Assembly: GCA_003574885.1 (NCBI GenBank)
Contig: PJFC01000002.1
Coordinates: 248,001 to 312,000, forward strand
DNA: 64,000 bases
Direction of reading: 5' to 3'
Source of the DNA: Geobacter sp.
Lineage (GTDB): Bacteria; Desulfobacterota; Desulfuromonadia; Geobacterales; Geobacteraceae
The position numbers and the translations under genes were made by a program. Under the pieces are notes generated by a model. The model saw only the letters and a program-made list of their open reading frames with translations, did no database searches and was not told the DNA's origin. Shown here in pieces: positions 33,131 through 43,066 of the stretch. Within the stretch, counting starts at the first letter, position 1. The number at the start of each line of letters is the position of its first letter.

Positions 33131-35857
33131 TCAGAGTGGCACTTCCGTGCCGAGCAAAATAGTCGTTAGTTTAACCGCCGAAGGACCGTCAGATTGCACG
33201 AGGACTTTATTCCCACCGGATTTGAGCCTCGGCATGTCGGGCATTTTGATAGTAGAGAGTTGCACTCCATTCCGGTCGAATACTTGTGCCGTTTGTTCAC
33301 CCCAGTATTCCAGATAATCGCCGGTCCTCAGCGTTACAGGGATCACTGAAGACCCAATCGTTGGGTTTCTGAGAACAGTATCGGTTTCTGCAAGTGCTTC
33401 TACTGCTGTTACGGTGCAATTCAACGGGTTGAGTCGGGGTTGACGCATCCAGCGGAAATTAACGGCATCAATACTCTTGAAATTGAACCCACTCAAGGCG
33501 GCCTTGATGTCATATGCAGAATAGGAAGGCCGGAGGTCGGGCAGCATCCGTTCCGAGTTCGACCGGGGGATGATGATCGTGCGTTCTCCAATAAAATCAA
33601 GGTCAATGTAATGGTCACGATAGAAACCGCCTGATTCCAGCTGAACATTCAGGATGGCGACGTCCTTTTTCTGCGGCAATACCCCTTCCAATTTTATTGT
33701 TAGTGCCAGGGCCCGGTTTGCGAGGAGGTTTGTTGGCGTGCCTCCCTGCACCATGTTTGCACTTTGGGCGAAGCCCCCGGTTCCAGAGAAGAGGATTCTT
33801 GCAGCGAGCATCCCGGGCGAGACACCGGTCGGACCGGGTTTACTCAGACTCAGCGTCGAACCCTCCGGCAACAACGCATGGTTTGATTGATCTCCCATCG
33901 CGGCCAGCGCTGGACCTGCCTGAAGACGGAATTTGAAACTTTGTGGCATGTACTCATTGTTAATCTGTACTTCATTTTGTGTTTTGGTCAGATCCTGCGT
34001 GTCGTATTTAACGGGAGAAAACCGGGAGTGCCCGCCGCTCTGTGTCAGGTGCCATTCCCCAAACCGCAATTTTTCTCTGATACTGTCAGGAACCACTCCG
34101 CTCAGTCGCAATTTTTCATATGCGCCGAGCATAGTGAGCATCTCGCTGGTTCTGCCATTGGACCTTAATGCATCGATACTTGTTTCGAGCGAAACGGGGG
34201 TATTCAATGCCAGCATTCGAACCGCGTAGAGCTCTACCTCATCCGGCATCGTCGCAGAATAATCAGGCGAACCCGAAAGAAATCCCAACCATCCAAGTTC
34301 TACCGGCATGAAGCTTTTTGCGTAGAAATTCCACCAAAAATCAATTTTGTGGTAATCGAGATACTGCTTGGGGGCAACCGCCGCATAATCATCACAGTAG
34401 CCCCGCGTCGAAATGTGCCAGGTCCAGTGAGACATCCCGGAACCCTCGACCAGCAAATCCCGCTTCACCTTTTTCACGATGTCCGATTTCTGCAGGCCAC
34501 CCCAATACCAGCACGGGCCGTTGATGCAATTTTCACCATCGAAAAAAATCATGTCGAACCCGCACCGGTCGATAAGACCAGCTATGCGATTCGAAATAGT
34601 GTCCTTCAATGGTGAGTTGAGATCCGCCAGGTAGGATCCGAAGTACTCAGCAAGATGCTCGATTTTCGCACCGGCCTTGTGGGGAACAGGCCTGGTTCCG
34701 GCATACCCTCGCGTACATTGCAGGAGCATGGTGGAACCGGGGCCGCCAATCACTTCATAGTGAATGATTTCTTCATCTATCCTCACATCCCTTGAAACTT
34801 CATACATGCTCCGCATGAACTGATTCATACTCCCGCGGGCAGGAATCTCCCCATCCTTCATCCCGATATCCGTAGCGAGTACCTGCCCGGAATCGGAGAA
34901 TAGATGTTTCACCTGTGAAGCGGCAAAGAGATCGTTCTTCCCCACAAAACTTGTCAGCATGTGCATGCCTACCTTGAGTCCAGCCCGATGGCATTTGTCG
35001 ATGACCTCTTTCAGTCCTGACTCCCCACGGGGAAAATTCTGAATGTTGATGGGGTAGGAGCCAAGCGAGGATGACCAGATATGACTATAAATGAGGATAT
35101 ATCTGAAACCCGCAAGTTTGGCATATCTTATCGTCTCGTCGGCGTTTGCCTCGGTCAGGTCGGTGAATAGATAACTTGTCTGCACGTCTGGCGACGATTT
35201 CGCCCAAATACCGTTGATTTTTGGCGATGGGAGCTTAAACTCTTTTTCGATTTTCTGGACAGCAGAAGGGAACTGCTGTGTCGGTACCGCAACCAGTGCG
35301 ACTTTCTCACCAATCATGCCGAACTCAGGATATACCGACGCGAGAAGCATCCCCTCGCCGAAGCGGGAATTCACTTTGTCGCTCAACCCCATAAGGCTGA
35401 ACGCAACCTGTGCATCCCATAAGACAGTGAGCGTCTCTCCGGTGTTGGGCATCGCCCGTGTCCGGATCTGGGCAAGTCTGACCTCCTCGGAGCCTGTTCC
35501 CTCAAGGCGGGCAAGTTCGATCAAGACGCGGTCTCGGCCGGCCGATATTCTGAAATAGGCGGTTATGCCCGATTGACCGAATTGGGCGTTGAAGAACTCA
35601 CCCTGCCGAGTCAGTTTCGTGACCGACTTCCATTTGCCCCCCTTTTTGATGGAAAAAAAAGGCACAGGCGTGCCGGCAAGCAGTTCCGTACGATCCGCTT
35701 TTTTTTGCATGCTTTTGGCCGCACCGTTTTCATCGATCACCAATCGAACTGCGGATGTCTCAAATATGAAATCTTTGGCCTTCGCCTCTCCACGGCCCAT
35801 GGCGAACAGCATTAACAACATCGTAAATGTTATGGTGACGTAATGCCTCGTTTTCAT
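33131..35857 (-). CDS. Secreted TIM-barrel glycosidase-like protein
   Basis: ATG 35857 starts a signal peptide (residues 1-25, ending GRGEAKA). The mature protein is about 880 aa. An N-terminal beta domain (30-220) leads to a barrel-like region with GFRYILIYSHIWSSS, AGLKVGMHMLTS and GFDMIFFDGENCING, which places acidic residues at strand ends as in GH27/GH31/GH36 hydrolases. C-terminal beta domains follow. Enzymes of this kind inside polysaccharide operons often trim or release the product. The family assignment is not certain and a lyase cannot be excluded. Confidence 0.5.
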   Translation of the reverse strand: MKTRHYVTITFTMLLMLFAMGRGEAKAKDFIFETSAVRLVIDENGAAKSMQKKADRTELLAGTPVPFFSIKKGGKWKSVTKLTRQGEFFNAQFGQSGITAYFRISAGRDRVLIELARLEGTGSEEVRLAQIRTRAMPNTGETLTVLWDAQVAFSLMGLSDKVNSRFGEGMLLASVYPEFGMIGEKVALVAVPTQQFPSAVQKIEKEFKLPSPKINGIWAKSSPDVQTSYLFTDLTEANADETIRYAKLAGFRYILIYSHIWSSSLGSYPINIQNFPRGESGLKEVIDKCHRAGLKVGMHMLTSFVGKNDLFAASQVKHLFSDSGQVLATDIGMKDGEIPARGSMNQFMRSMYEVSRDVRIDEEIIHYEVIGGPGSTMLLQCTRGYAGTRPVPHKAGAKIEHLAEYFGSYLADLNSPLKDTISNRIAGLIDRCGFDMIFFDGENCINGPCWYWGGLQKSDIVKKVKRDLLVEGSGMSHWTWHISTRGYCDDYAAVAPKQYLDYHKIDFWWNFYAKSFMPVELGWLGFLSGSPDYSATMPDEVELYAVRMLALNTPVSLETSIDALRSNGRTSEMLTMLGAYEKLRLSGVVPDSIREKLRFGEWHLTQSGGHSRFSPVKYDTQDLTKTQNEVQINNEYMPQSFKFRLQAGPALAAMGDQSNHALLPEGSTLSLSKPGPTGVSPGMLAARILFSGTGGFAQSANMVQGGTPTNLLANRALALTIKLEGVLPQKKDVAILNVQLESGGFYRDHYIDLDFIGERTIIIPRSNSERMLPDLRPSYSAYDIKAALSGFNFKSIDAVNFRWMRQPRLNPLNCTVTAVEALAETDTVLRNPTIGSSVIPVTLRTGDYLEYWGEQTAQVFDRNGVQLSTIKMPDMPRLKSGGNKVLVQSDGPSAVKLTTILLGTEVPL

Positions 35858-35922
35858 ATTCCGGATCCACCTTTGCAACAGAATCTGTGCGGGGAGCAAG
35901 CCCTGTTCAGGTTGTAGAACTG

Positions 35923-36702
35923 TTAACATTTTCTCCCCGTCAAGTAGATGTCAGAGCAGAATGACGCCTTCAGCCGCAGGGGATAGTCCATGATTCTTGT
36001 CGCAATACGGACAGCCGGGTTTGCAGAGGCATAGCCCAGCCAGTTCCTGCCAAAAACGGAGATATCTGCAAGTCCCATATCCCGAGCAATGTACCGGAGG
36101 TCATCCACGTCGGGTTCCCGAACATGGCCGCGAAACATCTCTTCATCATACCATTCCTGAATCCTGCTCCACTTGCCAATGCCCAAGGGTACGGTGATCC
36201 GTTTGCGCATATTCACGCAGTTGGGCACCCCGAGGATGAACGCCCCCCCATCTCTGATCAACCCCCTCGCTTCCTTGAACATCTTTTTCGGCGAGTGGTG
36301 CCAGTGCTCCATGCTGTCGAAGGTGGTAATGACATCGAAATCGTTGGGGAGATCATCACCCAGACCTTCGGCTATAACGTCACGGGAAATGATCTCGACA
36401 CCGTAGTGTCGATGAAGGTCGAGCACTGAGGGGCCAACACGGCGGTTTACCGTATCGTTGAAGTCATCAACGAGAAAGACCCGCTTGAACCCAAGGGCTG
36501 CACATCCGACAGAAAACAGTCCGATGCCTCCTCCGAGATCGCAAACAGTGGACTGCTGATGCGGTTTTGGTCCAAGGGCAGCAAGAGCCAATTCAATGTG
36601 GTACGTAATCCGTGGAATATCGCGTAACTGCTCAGCCGCCATATCTTTTGGATATTCGTTTGCGACTTTGGTCAGCACTGCGACCAGTTCATGATGCTCC
36701 AT
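35923..36702 (-). CDS. Class I SAM-dependent methyltransferase
   Basis: A 259-aa protein. Motif I is VCDLGGGIGLFSVGCAALG (about residues 50-68), followed by an acidic VFLVDDFND and, further on, FDVITTFDSMEHWHHSPKKM. GGGGG precedes the ATG. It sits between the FkbM-like gene and the glycosidase-like gene. It likely methylates a sugar of the repeat unit or a chain end. Confidence 0.82.
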   Translation of the reverse strand: MEHHELVAVLTKVANEYPKDMAAEQLRDIPRITYHIELALAALGPKPHQQSTVCDLGGGIGLFSVGCAALGFKRVFLVDDFNDTVNRRVGPSVLDLHRHYGVEIISRDVIAEGLGDDLPNDFDVITTFDSMEHWHHSPKKMFKEARGLIRDGGAFILGVPNCVNMRKRITVPLGIGKWSRIQEWYDEEMFRGHVREPDVDDLRYIARDMGLADISVFGRNWLGYASANPAVRIATRIMDYPLRLKASFCSDIYLTGRKC

Positions 36703-36766
36703 GCAGTTCCCCCCAGAGTGACAACATAGTTAAGGCTTTTTGTCAGACCACCCAAACCGGGATGTT

Positions 36767-37522
36767 TCATGTAATGCGGCCCTCATAATGAGTTGCCAGG
36801 AACGACGACGGGTCGTCGTCAGAATCCAGCGCTTCAACGGTGTAGCCAGCCTCTTCCAGGTACGCCAGGCAGTCGGTCCTGAGTGAAGCTGAGTGCGTCG
36901 ATAGGAATATCTCCGGCCGCGCGGAAGCAATCGTATTCTTTGCACCTTTCAATACGGAAAGCTCAGCTCCTTCCACGTCTATCTTCATGGCGTTTGGTGA
37001 GACACCCGTTTTTTTGACTACAGCATCCACTGACAACGTAGGGACCAGAAAAGTATTTTCCTGTGTCACTGCACTACCGTCAATGTGCCCGGTAGCGAAA
37101 TTCTCGCCGGAAGAAAAGAGAGCAAGCGATAATGATTCTGAACAGGCAGCCGCTATTACCGTAACGTTGTTCGCTCCATTGAGTAAAAGATGGCGGTAAA
37201 GATACGCCAGATTTCTCACGACCGGCTCGAATGCGAATACCTTGCCTTCCCGGCCAACCTGTCGCGATGCGAGCAGGGTGTAATAGCCAACATTGGCACC
37301 GATATCGAAAAAAACATCACCTTGCTTCAGTCTTGCCGCAATGGCCGCTGTTTGTTCCGGTTCCAGCATGTTGAAGTAGGCGGTAGCTCCGCCACCTTCA
37401 CCTTCCAAAGCGCCAAGGATAATTCGTGCGCCATTCAGAGGCCCACGAACAACAGGGTAAGCCACCCGGGGGAGCAGCTTGCCAAAAACTGTTCGTGCGA
37501 TGGGTCTCAGTACGTTCGACAT
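36767..37522 (-). CDS. FkbM-family methyltransferase
   Basis: A 251-aa protein. The SAM site is in VFFDIGANVGYYTLLASRQV, and the family motif MKIDVEGAELSVLKGAKN lies near residue 170. FkbM-type enzymes methylate hydroxyls of sugars or polyketides, and they are frequent in polysaccharide clusters. It lies 27 bp after the upstream GT4. Confidence 0.85.
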   Translation of the reverse strand: MSNVLRPIARTVFGKLLPRVAYPVVRGPLNGARIILGALEGEGGGATAYFNMLEPEQTAAIAARLKQGDVFFDIGANVGYYTLLASRQVGREGKVFAFEPVVRNLAYLYRHLLLNGANNVTVIAAACSESLSLALFSSGENFATGHIDGSAVTQENTFLVPTLSVDAVVKKTGVSPNAMKIDVEGAELSVLKGAKNTIASARPEIFLSTHSASLRTDCLAYLEEAGYTVEALDSDDDPSSFLATHYEGRIT

Positions 37523-37548
37523 GGGTTTGAGGCTCCTTTCCCAGACTC

Positions 37549-38592
37549 TTATGATGCATGATTACGTTGATATATCTCGTCGTAAATCAAGGAGTACTGC
37601 TTTGCAACGTTTTGAGATTCGAAGCGCTTGACGTTCTTATAGCCATTTTCAACAAGCTCGGTGCGATAGCGCTCATCGTTCAGGATACGCACTATACCGC
37701 TCCTGATACTTTTCACGTCGAACGGGTCGACCAGGCAGGCAGCATTGCCGGCAACTTCAGGCATAGACGAAATATTGCCGGTTATCACCGGCCGACCGAC
37801 GGCATTTGCTTCAAGAATCGGCATGCCAAACCCCTCGTAGGTGGATACGAAAACGAGCATGTCGCATTGTCGATATTCATTGACGATCTCTTCGTCTGAA
37901 ATATCAGCGACAGAGGAGAATTCGACATGGCATTCAGACAATGCTGACAGTTGCTGGTTATCCAGCATGCCGATAATTCTAAGGTGGCACGGGATTCCCT
38001 GTAAAGCTTCAGCTACGCGCAGCAGATTTTTATTGTATCTGGTCCCGACTTGCAGTAATACGGGCTTTGCTGTGTTGAGCAATTTATGGCATGGTTTGAA
38101 CTCGCTGGGAATGCAATTGTGGATAACTCGTATTTTATCGGGTTCGCACTGGATATAGCGAAGCAAATCAGATTTTGCCGATTGTGAAATAACCGTTATT
38201 ATGGAAGATTTTTTCTCTGGCAACCAATACCAGATAAAAAAGAACAATGATTTTTTGATACCCGTAAGTCTCTCAAGGACGACGCAATCATGTATTGTCA
38301 GAACTGTTCTTTTTTTGTCTAGCAGAAGGGCAATGTAATTCACATCACCAGTAATATGATTGACCTCGCTCTGGTACAACGGTGCAATTAAGACATTAGC
38401 AAGGCGCTTCCAGAACCCGCGACTTGTAAATGGTGACACAGCCACCCTGGAGATTATGTGTGCGGGCATATTCCTGCGAATGTCAGCAAAAAGGCGTTCA
38501 ATGCTGAAATATGAATCGTAGGGCTTCCGGTGATAAAAAGTCACCGACAATTTGTCAGTCTTTTGCTTCACAAAAAGTCTCACTAACCGCAT
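37549..38592 (-). CDS. Glycosyltransferase family 4
   Basis: A 347-aa GT-B enzyme. The C-terminal donor domain has KPVLLQVGTRYNKNLLRV, and VSTYEGFGMPILEANAVGRP near residue 255 is the usual nucleotide-sugar motif. It is similar in layout to the GT4 at 31949-33046 but clearly diverged. It belongs to the operon between the polymerase and FkbM genes. Confidence 0.86.
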   Translation of the reverse strand: MRLVRLFVKQKTDKLSVTFYHRKPYDSYFSIERLFADIRRNMPAHIISRVAVSPFTSRGFWKRLANVLIAPLYQSEVNHITGDVNYIALLLDKKRTVLTIHDCVVLERLTGIKKSLFFFIWYWLPEKKSSIITVISQSAKSDLLRYIQCEPDKIRVIHNCIPSEFKPCHKLLNTAKPVLLQVGTRYNKNLLRVAEALQGIPCHLRIIGMLDNQQLSALSECHVEFSSVADISDEEIVNEYRQCDMLVFVSTYEGFGMPILEANAVGRPVITGNISSMPEVAGNAACLVDPFDVKSIRSGIVRILNDERYRTELVENGYKNVKRFESQNVAKQYSLIYDEIYQRNHAS

Positions 38593-38601
38593 GCATTATA
38601 T

Positions 38602-40113
38602 TTACAGACGTTTTTTTAATATAATCCACATCAAATACGCAGCTCCAAAAACTAGCGGCAAATCGCGAAACCTCACAAGGAACTGCCCAATGCTAGCCTC
38701 CATTCCCAATGAAAAAATGATACAAAGAGGTGTTAACGGATGAGTAGCCAAGCGATTTTCAGATAACAACCAAACGCAAAACAGTGTCCATAAAATACCG
38801 ATGAGGCCGAAAGATAAGACTCCAGCAAGATGGCCGTAATTCCCAACAAATTCAAAGGGAATGCTGACACCAATATTGTTTATGTAATTATCTGGATCAG
38901 AAACGCCAAGATAACGGGCAAAATAATTACCCATATTCAATTCCGGTTTCTCGGGATAAATAGATCGAGGGACAAGAGCTAACAGCCCGTCTGACATGGT
39001 GTTTTCCCACGGACCATTATATAAGTAGCTCTCTGACGAAATGCGACTTGCATAATCATAAATATACCTAAAAGGTGACTCGATATTGATCTCGACTCCT
39101 TGCAGGTCAGACAGTGATATTTCGCTGTTAAGGAATTGTTTAAATAATTCGCTTCGCTCTTCTGGTGTAGTAATTTGAGCAACCTCAGCTGCAAATCGCA
39201 TTTGACTAACTACTGGCTCGACTACAAGAAGATAAAAAAAAGCCAGTACAAGAACTAATACTACTGGTAATTTCTGCCTCCACGTGAACATGATCATGAA
39301 AAGAATAACTAAACTTATGACCATCGCTCCTTTCCAACCGGAAGTAAAAGCATTGATAGTGTTAAAGACTATCAGGGCTATAGCTATCAGTTTGAATTTA
39401 AGAGCATGATTTTGAACTGGGCCGACAAGATAACCCATTACCCCTACTGTTGCAAAAAAAGCTATGGCACTTATTGCTTCAAGCGCAGAAACGAACCAAT
39501 TTTCACTGACTGTTCCACCTAGATAATTGATCGCCTGATTACCAACTATCCCAAAACGAGCCAGAATCATGACAATTAGAGCCAGCAGGCCACCTACCAG
39601 CCAGTAAGCAAATATAGTTTTGGGTAGATAAAGTGGCCCATCAGGCATAAGAAATGAGATGTGACGAATCTTGCCATGAAAATAACGCATAGTGCCGTTT
39701 GCACAAAATGCATACAAAGGCAATCCCAGAGCAACGGTCCATAGTGCAGCGCCGCCTGACGTTACATATGTAGAAAGTAACTCAGCATCATTTCTCAATA
39801 CGGCAAATGTGGCGGCAAGGCTTGGTCCGATGGCGAACCACCAGTGGAATAAAAATACTACGGCTTGTATGGGATTAAGGAGTGGCTTTTCTCGCAGTTG
39901 AAATAATGCCAGATAGGTACCCGCAGCCAGTGCAATCTGACCGGTAACCACAAGCAGGCGTGGGTCATCTGCAACGTTGCTTATGAGCATTATCAGAAGC
40001 GCCGGAGCGAAACAAAAGGCAATGATATACCATCGTTGTACCCATGATATGGCAAACTCATCGGCATTGCCGGTAAGTTGCAAATTATTCTTTATGAGTT
40101 GGTAATCATCCAT
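38602..40113 (-). CDS. Wzy-like polysaccharide polymerase (multi-span membrane protein)
   Basis: ATG 40113 follows the stop of the upstream glycosyltransferase and gives 503 aa. The upstream extension of the frame overlaps that gene and is rejected. I count about 11 hydrophobic spans with a large periplasmic loop at about 300-390 that includes FRYIYDYASRISSESYLYNG, as in O-antigen polymerases. A flippase and a chain-length protein in the same cluster support a Wzy role. Sequence conservation of Wzy proteins is low, so the call rests on topology and context. Confidence 0.68.
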   Translation of the reverse strand: MDDYQLIKNNLQLTGNADEFAISWVQRWYIIAFCFAPALLIMLISNVADDPRLLVVTGQIALAAGTYLALFQLREKPLLNPIQAVVFLFHWWFAIGPSLAATFAVLRNDAELLSTYVTSGGAALWTVALGLPLYAFCANGTMRYFHGKIRHISFLMPDGPLYLPKTIFAYWLVGGLLALIVMILARFGIVGNQAINYLGGTVSENWFVSALEAISAIAFFATVGVMGYLVGPVQNHALKFKLIAIALIVFNTINAFTSGWKGAMVISLVILFMIMFTWRQKLPVVLVLVLAFFYLLVVEPVVSQMRFAAEVAQITTPEERSELFKQFLNSEISLSDLQGVEINIESPFRYIYDYASRISSESYLYNGPWENTMSDGLLALVPRSIYPEKPELNMGNYFARYLGVSDPDNYINNIGVSIPFEFVGNYGHLAGVLSFGLIGILWTLFCVWLLSENRLATHPLTPLCIIFSLGMEASIGQFLVRFRDLPLVFGAAYLMWIILKKRL

Positions 40114-40124
40114 ATCGTGCCAAA

Positions 40125-41099
40125 TTATTTCAAGTAGCGTGTCGTTATGATTCGACCGGGAGGAGATCCCAGCGGCTTTGTAACTCCATCGTAAACAGCC
40201 ATGACAAGAGCCCGGCATTTATCGATTCGAAACAGCAGCAATAAAACCGCGCAGTAATAACAAAACCACGCAGCAAACGCCAGCAATGCAGTACAGCGCT
40301 GGAGTGCAGTGTCTGCATGTTTACGTATCAGGAAAAGTCTGTTGCGGTTGATTATGTACACGCTGAACGGCGATGTCGTTCCCCCGTGCCTTTGCTTTTT
40401 CAGCGTATTCAACGTAGCCGAAACCTTGTGCCGGATCGTTGCCTGTGGCAGGTACTGCAGCAACAAATGAGCTTTACTGGCCCGCAGACACCAGTCACTG
40501 TCTTCAAAATAGGCGAAAAAATGGTCGTCAAACCGGCCGACTCGCTCAAGAGCTTCACGCCTTACAAACATGCAGCACCCTGAGAGAAACGGCACTTCTT
40601 CGATCCTGTCATATTGGCCGGCATCTTCTTCATCATAACCACGGTGCTCAAAGTGAAGGGGCCACTTGACATAGCGGGCGCCGGCGTACCAGATACGGCC
40701 AGAGTCGGCGAACAGGATCTTCCCGCTGCAGGCAGACACTTCGGGATGATTGGCCATATGGTTCTTCAGTGCCAGCAGGCACTCCGTATCGACAGTGGTG
40801 TCGTTATTCAAAATCCAGATGTATTCGCACCCTGCGGCCATGAGCCTACTGATACCGATGTTGTTGGCCCCCGTAAAGCCGAGATTATCCTCGTTGCGAA
40901 TCAGGACAATGCCCGGAAACTTCTGCGCTATCAGATCAGGAGAATTGTCACGGGACCCATTGTCGACGACGACTATCCGCTCCGGTTTGGCGCTCCCGGC
41001 AAGCAGCGACTCGATACACGGAATCGTATGCTCGGCGCCGTTCCAGTTGACGAGGACGACGCCGACAGATTCGCTGGGTTTTTCTGCCTGAACGTTCAT
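40125..41099 (-). CDS. Glycosyltransferase family 2 (rhamnosyltransferase-like)
   Basis: A 324-aa protein. VVLVNWNGAEHTIPCIESLL at the N-terminus, RIVVVDNGSRDNSPDLI and ILNNDTTVDTECL resemble the dTDP-rhamnosyltransferase-type GT2 group. A C-terminal hydrophobic stretch (about 270-300) suggests a membrane contact. It lies 1 bp after the upstream methyltransferase. Confidence 0.85.
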   Translation of the reverse strand: MNVQAEKPSESVGVVLVNWNGAEHTIPCIESLLAGSAKPERIVVVDNGSRDNSPDLIAQKFPGIVLIRNEDNLGFTGANNIGISRLMAAGCEYIWILNNDTTVDTECLLALKNHMANHPEVSACSGKILFADSGRIWYAGARYVKWPLHFEHRGYDEEDAGQYDRIEEVPFLSGCCMFVRREALERVGRFDDHFFAYFEDSDWCLRASKAHLLLQYLPQATIRHKVSATLNTLKKQRHGGTTSPFSVYIINRNRLFLIRKHADTALQRCTALLAFAAWFCYYCAVLLLLFRIDKCRALVMAVYDGVTKPLGSPPGRIITTRYLK

Positions 41100-41100
41100 G

Positions 41101-42054
41101 CTAAGCGGTCCATTGCAAATAAAACGACGCCTGGTCGCCGTCGTTCCGTGCGTTCAGCGCTGCTGCCTGTTTGGCATACTCCTCGATCTGTGTTGCTGAG
41201 AACATGGACTTGTCGGGGTTCGCGGCATAGGACTTTTCGTCAGCCAGGGGGATGCCGTTGGCGTATTGCTCGCTTGCCCAGAATTGGCTAGCTGCGGAGT
41301 CATAGACAATCTTCATCGTGTTGAAGCCTGCTTCCGCAGTCAGCCTGCGCAAACCTGTTTCAGTGAATACGACAAAATGGCGCGGTGCATCCAGTTGGAA
41401 CCAGTTTTGTCCATAGGTCCGCCAGGCATGGGTGCCTCCCACCGGAACCCTGATCAGCACTTTGCCCCCGGGGTTCAGCAGTCGTTTGACCTGCACCAAT
41501 GCCTCCCGTGGTGCGGGCATGTGTTCTAGGCAATGATGCAGCATGACGCAGTCGAAACTGCCGCCGGTTTCTTCCAGTGTTTGCATCAGAACCTTTGTGC
41601 CATTGGCGAACGTGATTGGCTCGCGTATGTAGGGATCAATTCCGGTGGAGGGAAACCCGGCATCCTGCAGATTAACGATAAGGACGCCGCTGCCACTGCC
41701 GACATCGAGAATGCTGGAGCCGACGGGCAATTCCAGGTTTTTCAGCCATTCGATGTAGGGAGGCGCAGGGAGGAACAAGGAGAGGAGATGGCCGACAATT
41801 CCGGGCTCACCGAGGTAATGAAGGTCACGCTTCCCCTTGAGCACGCCGAGGAACCGGTTATAGGCTCTGGCTGCATAGGAATAATAAGTTTCAGGATAGT
41901 AGCGATCCATATTCTCGGGTATTTCCACGATCGAAAGGCTGCCGCACGCGCCGCACTCGATATACGCGAACTCGTCTCCCAGTCCCAGGTACTTTTCCTG
42001 GAAAACATGGTGACGGTTATTCTGACTGTTTCCGCAAACCCGGCAGCTGTCCAT
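41101..42054 (-). CDS. Class I methyltransferase with N-terminal zinc ribbon
   Basis: A 317-aa protein. CRVCGNSQNN and YIECGACGSL give a CxxC...CxxC ribbon (residues 4-38). The SAM motif is SSILDVGSGSGVLIVNLQDA, with CVMLHHCLEHMPAPREAL further on. It shares this zinc-ribbon plus methyltransferase plan with the adjacent gene, from which it may have arisen by duplication. It probably acts on a nucleotide- or lipid-linked sugar. Confidence 0.83.
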   Translation of the reverse strand: MDSCRVCGNSQNNRHHVFQEKYLGLGDEFAYIECGACGSLSIVEIPENMDRYYPETYYSYAARAYNRFLGVLKGKRDLHYLGEPGIVGHLLSLFLPAPPYIEWLKNLELPVGSSILDVGSGSGVLIVNLQDAGFPSTGIDPYIREPITFANGTKVLMQTLEETGGSFDCVMLHHCLEHMPAPREALVQVKRLLNPGGKVLIRVPVGGTHAWRTYGQNWFQLDAPRHFVVFTETGLRRLTAEAGFNTMKIVYDSAASQFWASEQYANGIPLADEKSYAANPDKSMFSATQIEEYAKQAAALNARNDGDQASFYLQWTA

Positions 42055-42058
42055 TTAT

Positions 42059-43066
42059 TTACCTTGTACGCCGCAGCACGGCGGCGCAAATCGGGCCTCG
42101 TGAACCATGCCACCTGTTGCCTGTGACGAATTTTGACCTGACTGCACGGAGAAAATCCATGATACCTGTCCGCTCCAAAACGTTCCGCACAGGGCTTACC
42201 ACCGGGATGGGTTGACTGATCACCAGCTTCCAGTGGGCGTCGAAGACCGGTTGCCTGTCCACCAGGGGGACCGGCGGGAACTTCGGCCTCAGGTAAGCAG
42301 CGTAGAAGGGGGCGAAGTCGATGAACGAGATGGTGCAGCGGTGGTGCTGCGCCAGGGACTTCAGCGCCTCTTCGCCGAACCACCAGAGGTGGACGGGGGG
42401 GAGGTCGGTTTCCCACTCTGTATCGGGATAGGCGGACTTGTTCGGGGTGGTGATGAGGATCTCACCTCCGGGGGAGAGGAGGGAGACGGCGTCGGCCATG
42501 AACCCGTGAACGTCAGGGAGATGCTCGATGAGCTGGTTCATGATGATGGCATCGTACCGGTCGCCCCGGGCCTGGAGCTCGTCCAGCGTCGTGCAGGCGT
42601 AGTAGGGGCCGTAGTGCTCACGTGCCCAGGAAACGGCGTGGGACGAGATGTCCACGCCGGTGACGGTGAAACCGTCCTGGGCAAGGGCGTGGGTGAAGTA
42701 ACCCATGCCGCAGCCGAGTTCCAGGATGTTTAGCTTCTCTCCCGCCTCTCTGCGTTTCCGCAGATGGTGCGCCACGGCCCAGTAGGACTCCTCCTGTCCC
42801 ATCAGGTAGTCGAGGGGGCGTCGCCGGGTGAGGATTTCCTGGGCATAGCGGAAGTAGCGGTTGTAACCGGGAACGTTCCGGACATTTGCATAGATCTGGC
42901 CGTAAATCTCGTCCGACACCTCCAGGGGGGAGGAGAAGGACGAGAGACACCCTTCGCACTCCAGGATGGTGTAGGTCCGGCCCTGCTGATAGCCGGTTGC
43001 GGAGTCGGTGACGACATGGACGGCACAACCGCACAAGGGGCACTTTTCAGTTCTCTGGGTCGTCAT
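42059..43066 (-). CDS. Class I methyltransferase with N-terminal zinc ribbon
   Basis: A 335-aa protein. CPLCGCAVHV and LECEGCLSSF form the ribbon. The SAM motif is LNILELGCGMGYFTHALAQD with MNQLIEHLPDVHGFMAD. It is followed after 4 bp by the second enzyme of the same type. The GC content is higher than that of the neighbouring glycosyltransferases. Confidence 0.83.
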   Translation of the reverse strand: MTTQRTEKCPLCGCAVHVVTDSATGYQQGRTYTILECEGCLSSFSSPLEVSDEIYGQIYANVRNVPGYNRYFRYAQEILTRRRPLDYLMGQEESYWAVAHHLRKRREAGEKLNILELGCGMGYFTHALAQDGFTVTGVDISSHAVSWAREHYGPYYACTTLDELQARGDRYDAIIMNQLIEHLPDVHGFMADAVSLLSPGGEILITTPNKSAYPDTEWETDLPPVHLWWFGEEALKSLAQHHRCTISFIDFAPFYAAYLRPKFPPVPLVDRQPVFDAHWKLVISQPIPVVSPVRNVLERTGIMDFLRAVRSKFVTGNRWHGSRGPICAAVLRRTR

